NCBI GenBank assembly: GCA_900542935.1
Contig: UQPN01000022.1
Location: 1-32,608, forward strand
From: an uncultured Eubacteriales bacterium
Lineage (GTDB): Bacteria > Bacillota > Clostridia > Christensenellales > Borkfalkiaceae
Length of the DNA stretch: 32,608 bases
Direction of reading: 5' to 3'
Part shown: positions 8,437 to 15,136 of the stretch, piece by piece
Position numbering within the stretch: the first letter of the stretch is position 1
Layout of the letters: each line of letters starts with the position of its first letter
Translations under genes and position numbers: made by a program
Notes under the pieces: generated by a model
Told to the model about the DNA's origin: nothing
What the model saw: only the letters and a program-made list of their open reading frames with translations
The model's database searches: none

Positions 8437-8521
8437 GGAAGTCAACGGCAAAAATTGTCGCCGAAACTTTGCAACGTATCGCCCGAAACGCAACAATTTT
8501 TCGGCTGTTTCGTTGACTTCC
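8437..8521. repeat. Long nested inverted repeat upstream of the HTH gene
   Basis: Outer arms GGAAGTCAACG (8437-8447) and CGTTGACTTCC (8511-8521) are perfect complements. Inner arms AAAAATTGT (8450-8458) and ACAATTTTT (8493-8501) are too. The loop is about 34 nt. The right outer arm contains the TTGACT used as a -35 box of the plus-strand promoter at 8513-8542, so a protein bound to the arms or a cruciform could control that promoter. A decayed mobile-element end is the alternative. Confidence 0.6.
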
Positions 8522-8542
8522 CCTCCATCCGCCACATATAAA
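8513..8542 (+). promoter_or_regulatory. Probable promoter of the HTH gene
   Basis: TTGACT at 8513-8518 and TATAAA at 8537-8542 with an 18-nt spacer lie 80 nt before the ATG at 8622. The -35 box overlaps the right arm of the inverted repeat at 8437-8521. Confidence 0.5.
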
Positions 8543-8621
8543 AACGCACAAAAAAATTTTCTCCGTGCTTGTTTTCGGTTGCCGAAAAGGCAAAATAAAA
8601 CAAACTAAGGAGAAAACCACT

Positions 8622-9266
8622 ATGATTCAACAACAAAAAACATACCGTTTCAGCGACGATACCGTAATCACCGAACAGAATATCCGCCAAATCGGCGAGC
8701 TGATTGCTTTAAGTTCGGTAAGAACGCGAATGATCCACTCCGCGCGCGATTTATACTACGTTTATCAAAACCTGTATAAAGATGTTTACTGCCGTAACGA
8801 TATTCTGAAGCCGTATTCCGAAGCATACGATTACGCCGAAGAAGCAATCTGCTTTTTATGCCGATTTATAGGCAAGAAATTAAGCGATCTCTGCATCGGT
8901 AAATTCGGAAAGCCCCTTCCGATACGTCTCGCCTGTTACCGCCATATGGGCAGAATACTTTGGAAGAAGTACACAAAAAACGCGAAATACGAAGTCGGCA
9001 GCTATGAAGATCAGAATTTGCGACACAACGAGCCTACAATCGATCCGTACGAAAAACAACACGCCGAAGAAGCCTGCGAACGCTACGATAAAATTATAAA
9101 AACAATGAATTTACCCGATTACGAATACGAAACGCTTTTAGCGATGATGAGCGGCATGCGTTTAATCGATATGAAACGGTATTTCAACGTAGATTACACC
9201 ACAATCTATCGCCGCAAAATCCGCATCCGGAAAAAATATTTAAACGCCGTCAGCGCGTTGCAATAA
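8622..9266 (+). CDS. Sigma-region-4-like helix-turn-helix protein, function unknown
   Basis: 214 residues, beginning at an ATG preceded by AAGGAG 9 nt upstream; a longer frame from 8565 has no support. Seen: mainly helical and strongly charged. The last 60 residues (ETLLAMMSGMRLIDMKRYFN, then VDYTTIYRRKIRIRKKYL) have the spacing of a sigma-70 region 4 HTH. The central part (YAEEAICFLCRFIGKKLSD) is weakly reminiscent of region 2, and RLACYRHMGRILWKKYTKN is basic. It may be an orphan ECF-like sigma factor or a phage/conjugative-element regulator. I do not recognise the family with confidence. Its own promoter sits beside a large inverted repeat, and a small ORF follows 73 nt downstream. Confidence 0.75.
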   Translation: MIQQQKTYRFSDDTVITEQNIRQIGELIALSSVRTRMIHSARDLYYVYQNLYKDVYCRNDILKPYSEAYDYAEEAICFLCRFIGKKLSDLCIGKFGKPLPIRLACYRHMGRILWKKYTKNAKYEVGSYEDQNLRHNEPTIDPYEKQHAEEACERYDKIIKTMNLPDYEYETLLAMMSGMRLIDMKRYFNVDYTTIYRRKIRIRKKYLNAVSALQ

Positions 9267-9321
9267 ACTCCGCGTTGCCATAAAATCCGCGCCGCAATAA
9301 AATCCGCGCCGCAATAAAATC
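9260..9321 (+). repeat. 17-bp tandem repeat across a gene end
   Basis: Units at 9260-9276, 9277-9293 and 9294-9310 plus a partial at 9311-9321, consensus GCAATAAAATCCGCGCC. The first unit contains the last codon and the TAA of the HTH gene, so each later copy carries another GCAATAA. The array fills the gap before the Shine-Dalgarno of the next ORF. Confidence 0.8.
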
Positions 9322-9339
9322 ACAAAGGAGATCAACCCC

Positions 9340-9582
9340 ATGGAAAAACGAACCATGCGCCATACCTACGAAATTCACGCCGTTTTACAGGCAATTTACG
9401 TAATCAACGAAACCGAAACGCACGATTTCGACATCACAAAACTTTTAGAATTCATTTTCTATCGCGTGTACAAAGAAAGCACCGCCGCATTCAAAATCGA
9501 CTGCCGCAACAAGAAAAAGCAAGACGTCATGCCCGAACTTCTCGCGATCTTGCAAAGCGAAACGGAATTTCAACCGTACTAA
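9340..9582 (+). CDS. Small hypothetical protein (80 aa)
   Basis: Starts at an ATG with AAAGGAG about 10 nt upstream; an ATG five codons further in is a second possibility. Seen: a soluble, acidic-to-neutral protein with one hydrophobic helix-like stretch (ITKLLEFIFYRVY) and no signal peptide, cysteine cluster or recognisable motif. It follows the HTH gene on the same strand after a 17-bp tandem repeat and is probably co-transcribed. Downstream, 47 nt separate it from the convergent end of the next gene. I do not recognise a family; the good ribosome site and position are the evidence that it is real. Confidence 0.6.
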   Translation: MEKRTMRHTYEIHAVLQAIYVINETETHDFDITKLLEFIFYRVYKESTAAFKIDCRNKKKQDVMPELLAILQSETEFQPY

Positions 9583-9629
9583 CCAAACAAAAAAACGATT
9601 CCCGCCTTTTCGTCGATTTTCTGCGCAAC

Positions 9630-10997
9630 CTACCGCGCGTTCCCCCGAAAATTTCTCCGTCCGCCCGTCGAAGCGGCTAAAACAGAACCTGTCGGATCGC
9701 CCGTCCGCCCGTCTGCCGAAACATGAATCGAATCTGTCGGCGGCGCGTTGTTCAGCGCATTTTGCGGCGTGTTTTTCAGCGTGTTTTTCTGCGCGTTTTC
9801 CCGTTCCGTAAGCCGCGCCGTTTTTTGCGCGATTTCCCAAGATTTATCCCAAGCGGCGAAACGCGAGCCGACGGGTTTGCCATGCCGCGCAACTTTCCGC
9901 TCGTTACCCTGCGCGTTATCCGTGTCGGCAGCGGGCGCATTTTTTAAAGCGTTATCGGGCAAGCTTTCGCCGGTATCTTTCCGCGCACTCTTATTCAAAA
10001 AATAATCCAGAATAAAAGTATCCTTGTATTTTTTCTCTTCTTCCCAGAAATAATAGTCCTGAACGTTCGAACACGTAGGAAAGAAAAAACTGCCGCCGAA
10101 ATCCAATCGGATAATTTTAATCGACTTGATTTTTCCCGACTTCGTTTTTCCGCGTTTCGGCTCGTCCTTTTTCGTTTCCGACTTACGCTTTCTTTCCGCG
10201 CCTTTCGCCCCTTGTTTTTTCGCCGCGCCGGAAACCACGCCGGAAACCGTGCCGGAAATTTCCGCATTGTTCCGTTCGTTTGCGCCGCCGCAATAAATTT
10301 CATACAGCGGCGGCAAAAACTCCCTTAAAAACGCGCGATACGTCATGTGAAACCGATACCGAAAAATCCCGTAATACGGCAATTCGCACGAATTTTTCAT
10401 TTCTCTTTCCGCCGGCACGCGCCCGTATTTTTCATAAAACGAAATCAGCACGTCCGACACGTTCCGTTCGTTCCATTCCGCAATCGGGTATTCCGCAATC
10501 ATCTCGCGCACCCGTTCCTTTTCTTCCCCTTCGAGGACGCTTTCCGCCGCCAGCAACGCCTGTTTCCGCGTTACGCGCGCAATCTTTTTTTTCGTCCGTT
10601 TTCCCGTTCCTTGCCCGCCCGCGGCCTCGCTTTCAAACCCTACGACAAAACATCGATACCCGTCCAGCCACCGCTGCGCCGAAACCCCGAACACATATTT
10701 AATCGCTTCCGCCGTCGGCAAACAATTTAACAAACAAAGGTCGAAAACGCGCGGATAACGATTGTTTTCGAAATAATAATTCGCTACACAATCTTTAATC
10801 GTTTCCGCGTCCCATTTTACGGCAGGCGGAATTTCCGCCGCCCCCCTTATCGCCGCGATAATTTCCCTTTTTTCACCCCTGTTACCAAGCAAAAAAGCCG
10901 CCTTTAAAAGCGCATTCCGGCGCGTCACGGGCAGTAAATCGCCGCCGTGAGAACTACTCTCAATCCCATGAAATAAAAGACTTTCTTTCGTAATCAT
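9630..10997 (-). CDS. Hypothetical protein with homing-endonuclease-associated-repeat-like segments
   Basis: 455 residues. Seen: two similar segments of about 45 residues. The first (about 70-115) reads YYFENNRYPRVFDLC, then IKYVFGVSAQRWLDGY. The second (about 185-235) reads SFYEKYGRVPAEREM, then GIFRYRFHMTYRAFL. The layout 'length of protein, G-R-x-P, then R/F-x-x-x-x-R' resembles the HNH/homing-endonuclease-associated repeat, a DNA-binding module. There is no HNH or LAGLIDADG catalytic motif. A basic linker (about 255-300, KRKSETKKDEPKRGKTK) and a low-complexity Asn/Lys/Ala tail (after about 350) follow. The gene begins only 36 nt after the premature end of sigG and is convergent with the 80-aa ORF. 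The tail may have grown by repeat expansion. Function unknown. Confidence 0.6.
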   Translation of the reverse strand: MITKESLLFHGIESSSHGGDLLPVTRRNALLKAAFLLGNRGEKREIIAAIRGAAEIPPAVKWDAETIKDCVANYYFENNRYPRVFDLCLLNCLPTAEAIKYVFGVSAQRWLDGYRCFVVGFESEAAGGQGTGKRTKKKIARVTRKQALLAAESVLEGEEKERVREMIAEYPIAEWNERNVSDVLISFYEKYGRVPAEREMKNSCELPYYGIFRYRFHMTYRAFLREFLPPLYEIYCGGANERNNAEISGTVSGVVSGAAKKQGAKGAERKRKSETKKDEPKRGKTKSGKIKSIKIIRLDFGGSFFFPTCSNVQDYYFWEEEKKYKDTFILDYFLNKSARKDTGESLPDNALKNAPAADTDNAQGNERKVARHGKPVGSRFAAWDKSWEIAQKTARLTERENAQKNTLKNTPQNALNNAPPTDSIHVSADGRTGDPTGSVLAASTGGRRNFRGNAR

Positions 10998-11033
10998 CGA
11001 TAATTTCCGTCGCCGGCGCCGTGAATTTTTTCC

Positions 11034-11330
11034 TTACGCTAACGTCATCGGCACGGCGTACGTGGAAAACTTTACGCCCACCGAAAGGTCGAAATTATCG
11101 ATCGCCTTAATCAGCCCCACGCACCCCGCCTGAAACAAATCGTCCGCCTGCGCGTTTTTCGCGCGGAACCGTTTCGTCAAAGAAAGCACCAGCCGCATAT
11201 TTCCCACGATAAACTTTTCGCGGGCGCTCTCGTCGCCATCCTTCAGTTCGCGCATCAATTTTTCGTTTTCCTGCGCGGTAAGCTTCGGCAGCCCCGCCGT
11301 ATCTACGCCGCATATCTCTACTTTCTGCAT
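11034..11330 (-). pseudogene. sigG: Truncated sporulation sigma factor G (N-terminal third only)
   Basis: 98 codons with a good ribosome site (GGAGG 7 nt before ATG). Seen: the start MQKVEICGVDTAGLPKLT, then DGDESAREKFIVGNMRLVLS, DDLFQAGCVGLIKAIDNFDL and VKFSTYAVPM. This is the hallmark N-terminus and region 2 of SigG, the late forespore sigma factor. In intact SigG the STYAVPM block is followed by GEIRRYLRDN and regions 3 and 4. Here it changes to TLA and stops, and no frame of the next few hundred bases restores the missing part. As drawn it lacks region 4 and the -35 recognition helix and could not act alone. It is either a pseudogene or one half of a gene split by inserted DNA extending beyond the window. 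Confidence 0.9.
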
Positions 11331-11498
11331 ACGTCCGCCTCCTATAAGATATGTAGCGTATTATTTGCAGCGCATTAATTACGGCAAATGATTTGCGGCA
11401 ACGCCGGCGCAACGCCTCAACCTTCCGCCCCATAGCACACCCCTTCGCGGCATACACGAAAGTATGAGTATTATTCTTGTTTCTATGCGCTTTTATAC

Positions 11499-11539
11499 AA
11501 AAAAAGGCAAAACGCTTATAAAATAAACGCTCGCCTTTT
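11499..11539 (-). terminator. Intrinsic terminator of the SDR/dehydratase operon
   Basis: On the minus strand AAAAGGCGAGCGTTTAT pairs, across a three-base TTT loop and with one bulged T and a few G·U pairs, with ATAAGCGTTTTGCCTTTT, followed by a run of T. It overlaps the last codons of the dehydrogenase remnant, so it was the natural end of that operon. Confidence 0.7.
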
Positions 11540-11687
11540 AAGTGTTTTTTTGCCCGAATACAGAAGGTCGTGCGCGGCTTCGGCTTCTTCTACAGGCATT
11601 GCCGCGTAAATCGTCGGGCTCGATTACCGGGTCGGCTGCTTCCGTCCGCTCAGGTCTGCCGCCGTCTTTTATGAGCATTGCTTTCAT
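11516..11687 (-). pseudogene. Remnant of a medium-chain zinc-type dehydrogenase (internal deletion)
   Basis: The ATG at 11687 overlaps the stop of the dehydratase-like gene (ATGA). Its first 26 codons (MKAMLIKDGGRPERTEAADP, then VIEPDD) are the typical first strands of a zinc-dependent alcohol/polyol dehydrogenase. From 11611, one frame over, 31 codons (IYAAMPVEEAEAAHDLLYSG, then KKTLKRRAFIL) are the typical C-terminus of the same family, ending at 11516 inside the terminator. About 280 residues, including all zinc and NAD sites, are missing. Seen: two recognisable ends fused out of frame. Inference: a single internal deletion removed the middle of a third enzyme of the operon. Confidence 0.75.
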
Positions 11688-12496
11688 TTTTCGTATTTCT
11701 TCGAAAACAATAATTCTTTCACGCGTCTGACGTCCGCGATAAGCGGTTTTTCCTTGTTGGACAATTCTGTGTAGCGATTGTGGCAAAGTATCATGCCCGA
11801 GCCGAACATCCACGCCGTAGGGCGCACGAGTTTGCCGTAAAGCCCGTACGTCTGATACAAAAACGACTTATTCAACGTACGCTTTAGTTCGCGGATCGTA
11901 TCGTAAATCTCCGCAACGTCGTCCATACTTTGCGCGCAAACGATAATCTTTACGTAGTCCGCTCCTCGGCTCGCCATTTCTTTCGCAAGATCCGCGCCTT
12001 GCGTGCGCGTAAGCATAGTTCCGACGTGCGCCGACACAAGCACTTCGCCGCCCGCTTCGTGTACTTCCGCAATAAACGCCTTTTGCTTTTCCGTCGCCTC
12101 AGGGTTCACGGAAACCTCGTCGGGATTCGCCGCCGCGTACGACGCGCGACAACCTTTTAGGCTTTCCCGGCAATCGTTATCGAAAGAATTGAGCGGCAAA
12201 TCCACCGCCGCCGCGCCCGCTTTCACCCCCGCGAGTTTCAGCGCGTTCAGCCGCTCGTCGTCAAAATTTTCCGCGGTACGGTAATTCAGCACCATCACCG
12301 GTTTTGTCGCGGCTTTCACTATCTTTTCTATGCTTCCGGCGGTACGGTACAGCTCGTCCATCAGTTCGACGTGCAGTAAAAAGCCTTCCGCTCCTTGCTT
12401 TTCGCCGTCCTCTATATCGTAAATCGCTTCGTTTGGCGTACGCACTCTCAGCGACGAAACTATCGGAAACTCACCGAGGTTTTTAAAGCTTTTCAT
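11684..12496 (-). CDS. Type I 3-dehydroquinate dehydratase-like (AroD family) enzyme
   Basis: 270 residues from the ATG with AGGAG 5 nt upstream; a longer frame upstream overlaps the SDR gene. Seen: an early acidic pair in GAEGFLLHVELMDE, VLNYRTAE with the conserved Arg, AAVDLPL, VSAHVGTMLTR with the putative catalytic His, GADYVKIIVCAQSMDDV with the putative Schiff-base Lys, and KLVRPTAWMFGSGMIL with the substrate Arg and GS loop. These fit the type I class, in which a lysine imine and a histidine carry out dehydration. Its place between an SDR and a dehydrogenase, next to an AraC regulator, suggests catabolism of a quinate-, shikimate- or sugar-acid-like compound rather than aromatic biosynthesis. 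That substrate assignment is inference. Confidence 0.75.
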   Translation of the reverse strand: MKSFKNLGEFPIVSSLRVRTPNEAIYDIEDGEKQGAEGFLLHVELMDELYRTAGSIEKIVKAATKPVMVLNYRTAENFDDERLNALKLAGVKAGAAAVDLPLNSFDNDCRESLKGCRASYAAANPDEVSVNPEATEKQKAFIAEVHEAGGEVLVSAHVGTMLTRTQGADLAKEMASRGADYVKIIVCAQSMDDVAEIYDTIRELKRTLNKSFLYQTYGLYGKLVRPTAWMFGSGMILCHNRYTELSNKEKPLIADVRRVKELLFSKKYEK

Positions 12497-12504
12497 ACCC
12501 GCTC

Positions 12505-13254
12505 CTACTCGTTCGTCATAAGGTGTCTGCCGCCGTCCATCAGAATCGTCGATCCGGTTACGAACGCGCTTCTGTCGCAAGCAAGGTACAGCACCATATC
12601 CACGATCTCTTCGGGGTTTGCGGCGCGGCCGAGCGGAGTTTTCATAGCCGCCATTCCCGGGCGGGTAAGCACCGGCCCCGGCGCCACGCAGTTCACGCGC
12701 ACGCCGTACTTCGCGCCAAGCATCGCAAGCGACTTGTTCAGTCCGTTCATAATCGCGCTTTTCGAAATCGCGTAGTCCATGCCGCGCGTATCGCCTTCGA
12801 TGCCGGTTATCGAACCGAAATTGACTATCGCGCCGCTACCTTGCTTTTTCATCTGCCGCATGGCCTCGTGGCAAAAATACACCGTACCCAGAAGATTGAC
12901 CTCTATCCCCCACTTCACCTGTTCGATCGGCAGGTCGCAGAATTCTTCCCAACAATTAAAAATACGGCACGAGTTCCCGCCCGCGCAGTTGACCATGATA
13001 TCAAGCGTGCCGAACGTATCTATCGTGTTTTTCACAACCGCCGCCGCCTCGTCGAAATTTCTTACGTCGCACTTTGCCGTAAGCAGTCTGCCGCCGCCCG
13101 TAAACTCGCTTTTAACGTTTTCGAGCGCCGCTTTGTCGCAATCGACGAGTACTACGTTCGCACCGTCCTCGTACATGCGTTTACCGGTAAGCAATCCCAT
13201 CCCCGAAGCTCCGCCCGTAATTATCGCGGTTTTGCCAAGAAACTCTCCGTTCAT
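12505..13254 (-). CDS. Short-chain dehydrogenase/reductase (SDR)
   Basis: 249 residues. Seen: the Rossmann TGGASGMG loop at 13-20, LVDCD after beta-2 (an acidic residue favouring NAD), DV in beta-3, VNCAGG, the catalytic Ser in NFGSITG, the YAISK tetrad, and VNCVAPGPVLT. All core motifs of a classical SDR are intact. The start ATG at 13254 has GAGG about 8 nt upstream and begins just before the first strand. It is the first gene of a leftward operon from the promoter at 13297-13325; the dehydratase-like gene begins 8 nt after its stop. It probably oxidises a hydroxyl of the same substrate used by the next enzyme. The substrate is not readable. Confidence 0.9.
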   Translation of the reverse strand: MNGEFLGKTAIITGGASGMGLLTGKRMYEDGANVVLVDCDKAALENVKSEFTGGGRLLTAKCDVRNFDEAAAVVKNTIDTFGTLDIMVNCAGGNSCRIFNCWEEFCDLPIEQVKWGIEVNLLGTVYFCHEAMRQMKKQGSGAIVNFGSITGIEGDTRGMDYAISKSAIMNGLNKSLAMLGAKYGVRVNCVAPGPVLTRPGMAAMKTPLGRAANPEEIVDMVLYLACDRSAFVTGSTILMDGGRHLMTNE

Positions 13255-13296
13255 AACGATACCTCGCAAAAATTATGATATTTTTTATTATATCCT

Positions 13297-13325
13297 ATTA
13301 TAACAGCTTGACTGTTTCTTTTCAA
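13297..13325 (-). promoter_or_regulatory. Promoter of the SDR operon
   Basis: Minus strand TTGAAA (13325-13320) and TATAAT (13302-13297) with a 17-nt spacer, about 43 nt before the SDR ATG. It overlaps the divergent araC promoter, so one regulator site could control both. Confidence 0.75.
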
Positions 13326-13336
13326 TACAGTATACT
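13308..13336 (+). promoter_or_regulatory. Promoter of the AraC-type regulator gene
   Basis: TTGACT (13308-13313) and TATACT (13331-13336) with a 17-nt spacer, about 40 nt before the GTG start. The -35 boxes of this and the opposing SDR promoter lie within 18 nt of each other. A short ACAG/CTGT inverted repeat (13303-13315) lies between the opposing -10 boxes. Confidence 0.7.
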
Positions 13337-13377
13337 ATCAAAAAATATCACTATTCTATCGCGAGGTTAATTTTACC

Positions 13378-14178
13378 GTGAAACTGTCCGACGCAAACAT
13401 ATCGAAACTCATATTGAACGTATATTCAGACAACCGCGCTTACGAATGCGACTACACGGCGTTCCCGCGCCCGTTCCACTCTATCGCGCTGATGCTCCGC
13501 GGCTCCGGCGAACTTTATTATCGCGGGCAGAGTGTTCCCGTCGGATGCGGCGACGTATTCCTTATCCCGCAAAACTGCACTTACGCTTCGAGGTGGATTC
13601 CCGAAAACGGCGGCGTGTCCATGTTTTCCATGCATTTCTCGTTCGAAAAGCAGCTCTCCGACTTCGCCGAAAACTTCTACCCGGTGCAGAAATACCGCGC
13701 GGAAAATTTCAACGGTCTTATCGAAAAATACGAAAAGCTCAGGGAGCTTTTAGCGGACGAGCGCGGCGCGGCGGTAAGCGCGGGCTGCTTTTACAAACTT
13801 ATCGGCGATATACTGCCGAAGTTCGATTGCGAAAAGCGGATCGCGAACGAACGCGTACAACCCGCCGTCGACTATATCGCGGAAAATTGCACGAAAGAAT
13901 TGTCGGTCGGAGAACTCGCCGGGCTGTGCTATCTCAGCGAGCCGAGGTTTTTCGCGCTGTTCAAAGCCGCCACGGGACTTGCTCCCATCGCGTACAAGAA
14001 TACCGTGCGGCTGAAAAAAGCGGCGAACTATCTCATTTCCCGCCCCGATAAGTCCGTCGAAGCGGTGGCGGAAGCGCTGAACTATTCTTCGCCCTCATAC
14101 TTTATCCGCGAATTCCGCAAAGCGTTCGGCGCCACTCCCGCCGTTTACCGCAAAACCGCCGTCGAAGCCAAATTGTAA
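13378..14178 (+). CDS. AraC-family transcriptional regulator
   Basis: 266 residues from a GTG with GAGG about 11 nt upstream. Seen: an N-terminal cupin-like sensing domain (LMLRGSGELYYRGQ, GDVFLIPQNCTY), then from about 165 two HTH units. The first reads ELSVGELAGLCYLSEPRFFA, then LFKAATGLAPIAY. The second reads SVEAVAEALNYSSPSYFI, then REFRKAFGATPAVYR, the classical AraC signature. Divergent to the SDR/dehydratase operon with overlapping promoters, it is very likely the substrate-responsive regulator of that operon and of itself. The only long plus-strand regulator in the window. Confidence 0.92.
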   Translation: MKLSDANISKLILNVYSDNRAYECDYTAFPRPFHSIALMLRGSGELYYRGQSVPVGCGDVFLIPQNCTYASRWIPENGGVSMFSMHFSFEKQLSDFAENFYPVQKYRAENFNGLIEKYEKLRELLADERGAAVSAGCFYKLIGDILPKFDCEKRIANERVQPAVDYIAENCTKELSVGELAGLCYLSEPRFFALFKAATGLAPIAYKNTVRLKKAANYLISRPDKSVEAVAEALNYSSPSYFIREFRKAFGATPAVYRKTAVEAKL

Positions 14179-14252
14179 AATTTTAAGAATATCTATGAAT
14201 ACAATCGCATAAATTCTCGTCTTTTACAGGAAACATGATTTCCGAGTATAAA

Positions 14253-14279
14253 AATTCGCACCGACATTCGGTGCGAATT
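14253..14279. terminator. Terminator between convergent araC and sigE
   Basis: A perfect 12-bp stem (AATTCGCACCGA, loop CAT, TCGGTGCGAATT). On the minus strand it is followed by a short T-run, so it most likely ends the spoIIGA–sigE transcript; it may also end araC. A second, G/C-rich hairpin lies at about 14367-14391. The rest of 14179-14418 holds nothing else I can identify. Confidence 0.75.
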
Positions 14280-14418
14280 AAAATAAGTCAGACGTTTCCG
14301 GAAACATCTCGGCAACCATTTACAAAAACGCGCCGGAAATATCCGTTTTCGGGCGCGCGCACGTGATTTTCGCCGCCGACTTCGCGGCGGAATCAGTCGC
14401 TTTTTTCGCCGCCGTAAA

Positions 14419-15132
14419 TCACACCATTTTCGAAATTTCTTTTTTCAGCCGCTGAATAATCTTTTTTTCCAATCTCGAAATATAGCTCTGCGAAATTCCC
14501 AGCATATCCGCCACGTCCTTCTGCGTCATTTCTTCGCCGCCGGAAAGGCCGAAGCGCAAAAACATAATCTTGCGTTCCCGCTCCGAAAGTTTCGTCAGTG
14601 CGTCTTTTAAGAGTTCCTTTTCCGCGCGGTCCTCTACGCCGCCGTACACGCTTTCCGCGCTTGTACCCATCACGTCCGATAACAGCAGTTCGTTTCCCTC
14701 GAAATCCGTATTCAGAGGCTCGTCGAACGAAACCTCGCTTTTCAGGCGCGCCGTCCGCCTGAGATACATTAAAATTTCGTTTTCTATGCACCGCGAAGCG
14801 TATGTGGCAAGCTTGATGTTTTTATCCGAGCGGAACGAATTGATCGCCTTGATCAAGCCTATCGTCCCAATCGAAACCAGATCGTCGCCGTCCACGCCCG
14901 TGTTATCGAATTTCCGCGCGATATAAATCACAAGGCGCAGATTGTGCTTGATCAACTCACCCTTGATTTTATCGGCTTCTCTCTCTTCGCCCTTTTCCAG
15001 TTTCTCCAGCATCTCGCGTTCTTCCTGCGGCGAAAAAGGCAGCGGCAGCGCTTCCGTGCCGCATACGTAATCCACCGCGTCCTCTGCGTCTATCCTGCGT
15101 AAAAAACTCCGTAACACTTCTATAAATTTCAA
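14419..15132 (-). CDS. sigE: RNA polymerase sporulation sigma factor E (mother-cell early)
   Basis: 237 residues from a TTG 4 nt after the spoIIGA stop, with GAGG 9 nt upstream; this gives the usual length, while the longer GTG frame at 15189 adds non-family residues. Seen: a short amphipathic pro-sequence (LKFIEVLRSFLRRID), then GTEALPLPFSPQEE, region 2 (HNLRLVIYIARKFDNTG, DLVSIGTIGLIKAINSF, LATYASRCIENEILMYLRR) and region 4 (LSERERKIMFLRFGL, TQKDVADMLGISQSYISRLE). It directs early mother-cell sporulation genes once SpoIIGA removes the pro-peptide. It looks intact, unlike the sigG fragment 3.1 kb away. Convergent with araC. Confidence 0.95.
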   Translation of the reverse strand: MKFIEVLRSFLRRIDAEDAVDYVCGTEALPLPFSPQEEREMLEKLEKGEEREADKIKGELIKHNLRLVIYIARKFDNTGVDGDDLVSIGTIGLIKAINSFRSDKNIKLATYASRCIENEILMYLRRTARLKSEVSFDEPLNTDFEGNELLLSDVMGTSAESVYGGVEDRAEKELLKDALTKLSERERKIMFLRFGLSGGEEMTQKDVADMLGISQSYISRLEKKIIQRLKKEISKMV

Positions 15133-15136
15133 CGCC

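Noticed and set aside
9583..11033. Search for the missing C-terminal part of sigG and for a site-specific recombinase
   Set aside because: None of the frames gives SigG regions 3-4, and no serine or tyrosine recombinase motif is visible here or in the rest of the window, so a skin-like element cannot be claimed.
11331..11460. Promoter for sigG of the SigF/SigG type
   Set aside because: I looked for the GNATR–CATNNTA pattern with correct spacing and found no convincing pair.
12523..13278. 251-aa plus-strand open frame opposite the SDR gene
   Set aside because: It mirrors a strongly conserved SDR, is rich in His/Arg from antisense codons and has no recognisable motif or ribosome site.
14393..14791. 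132-aa minus-strand frame overlapping the end of sigE
   Set aside because: A shadow of sigE in another frame, Arg-rich and without motif.
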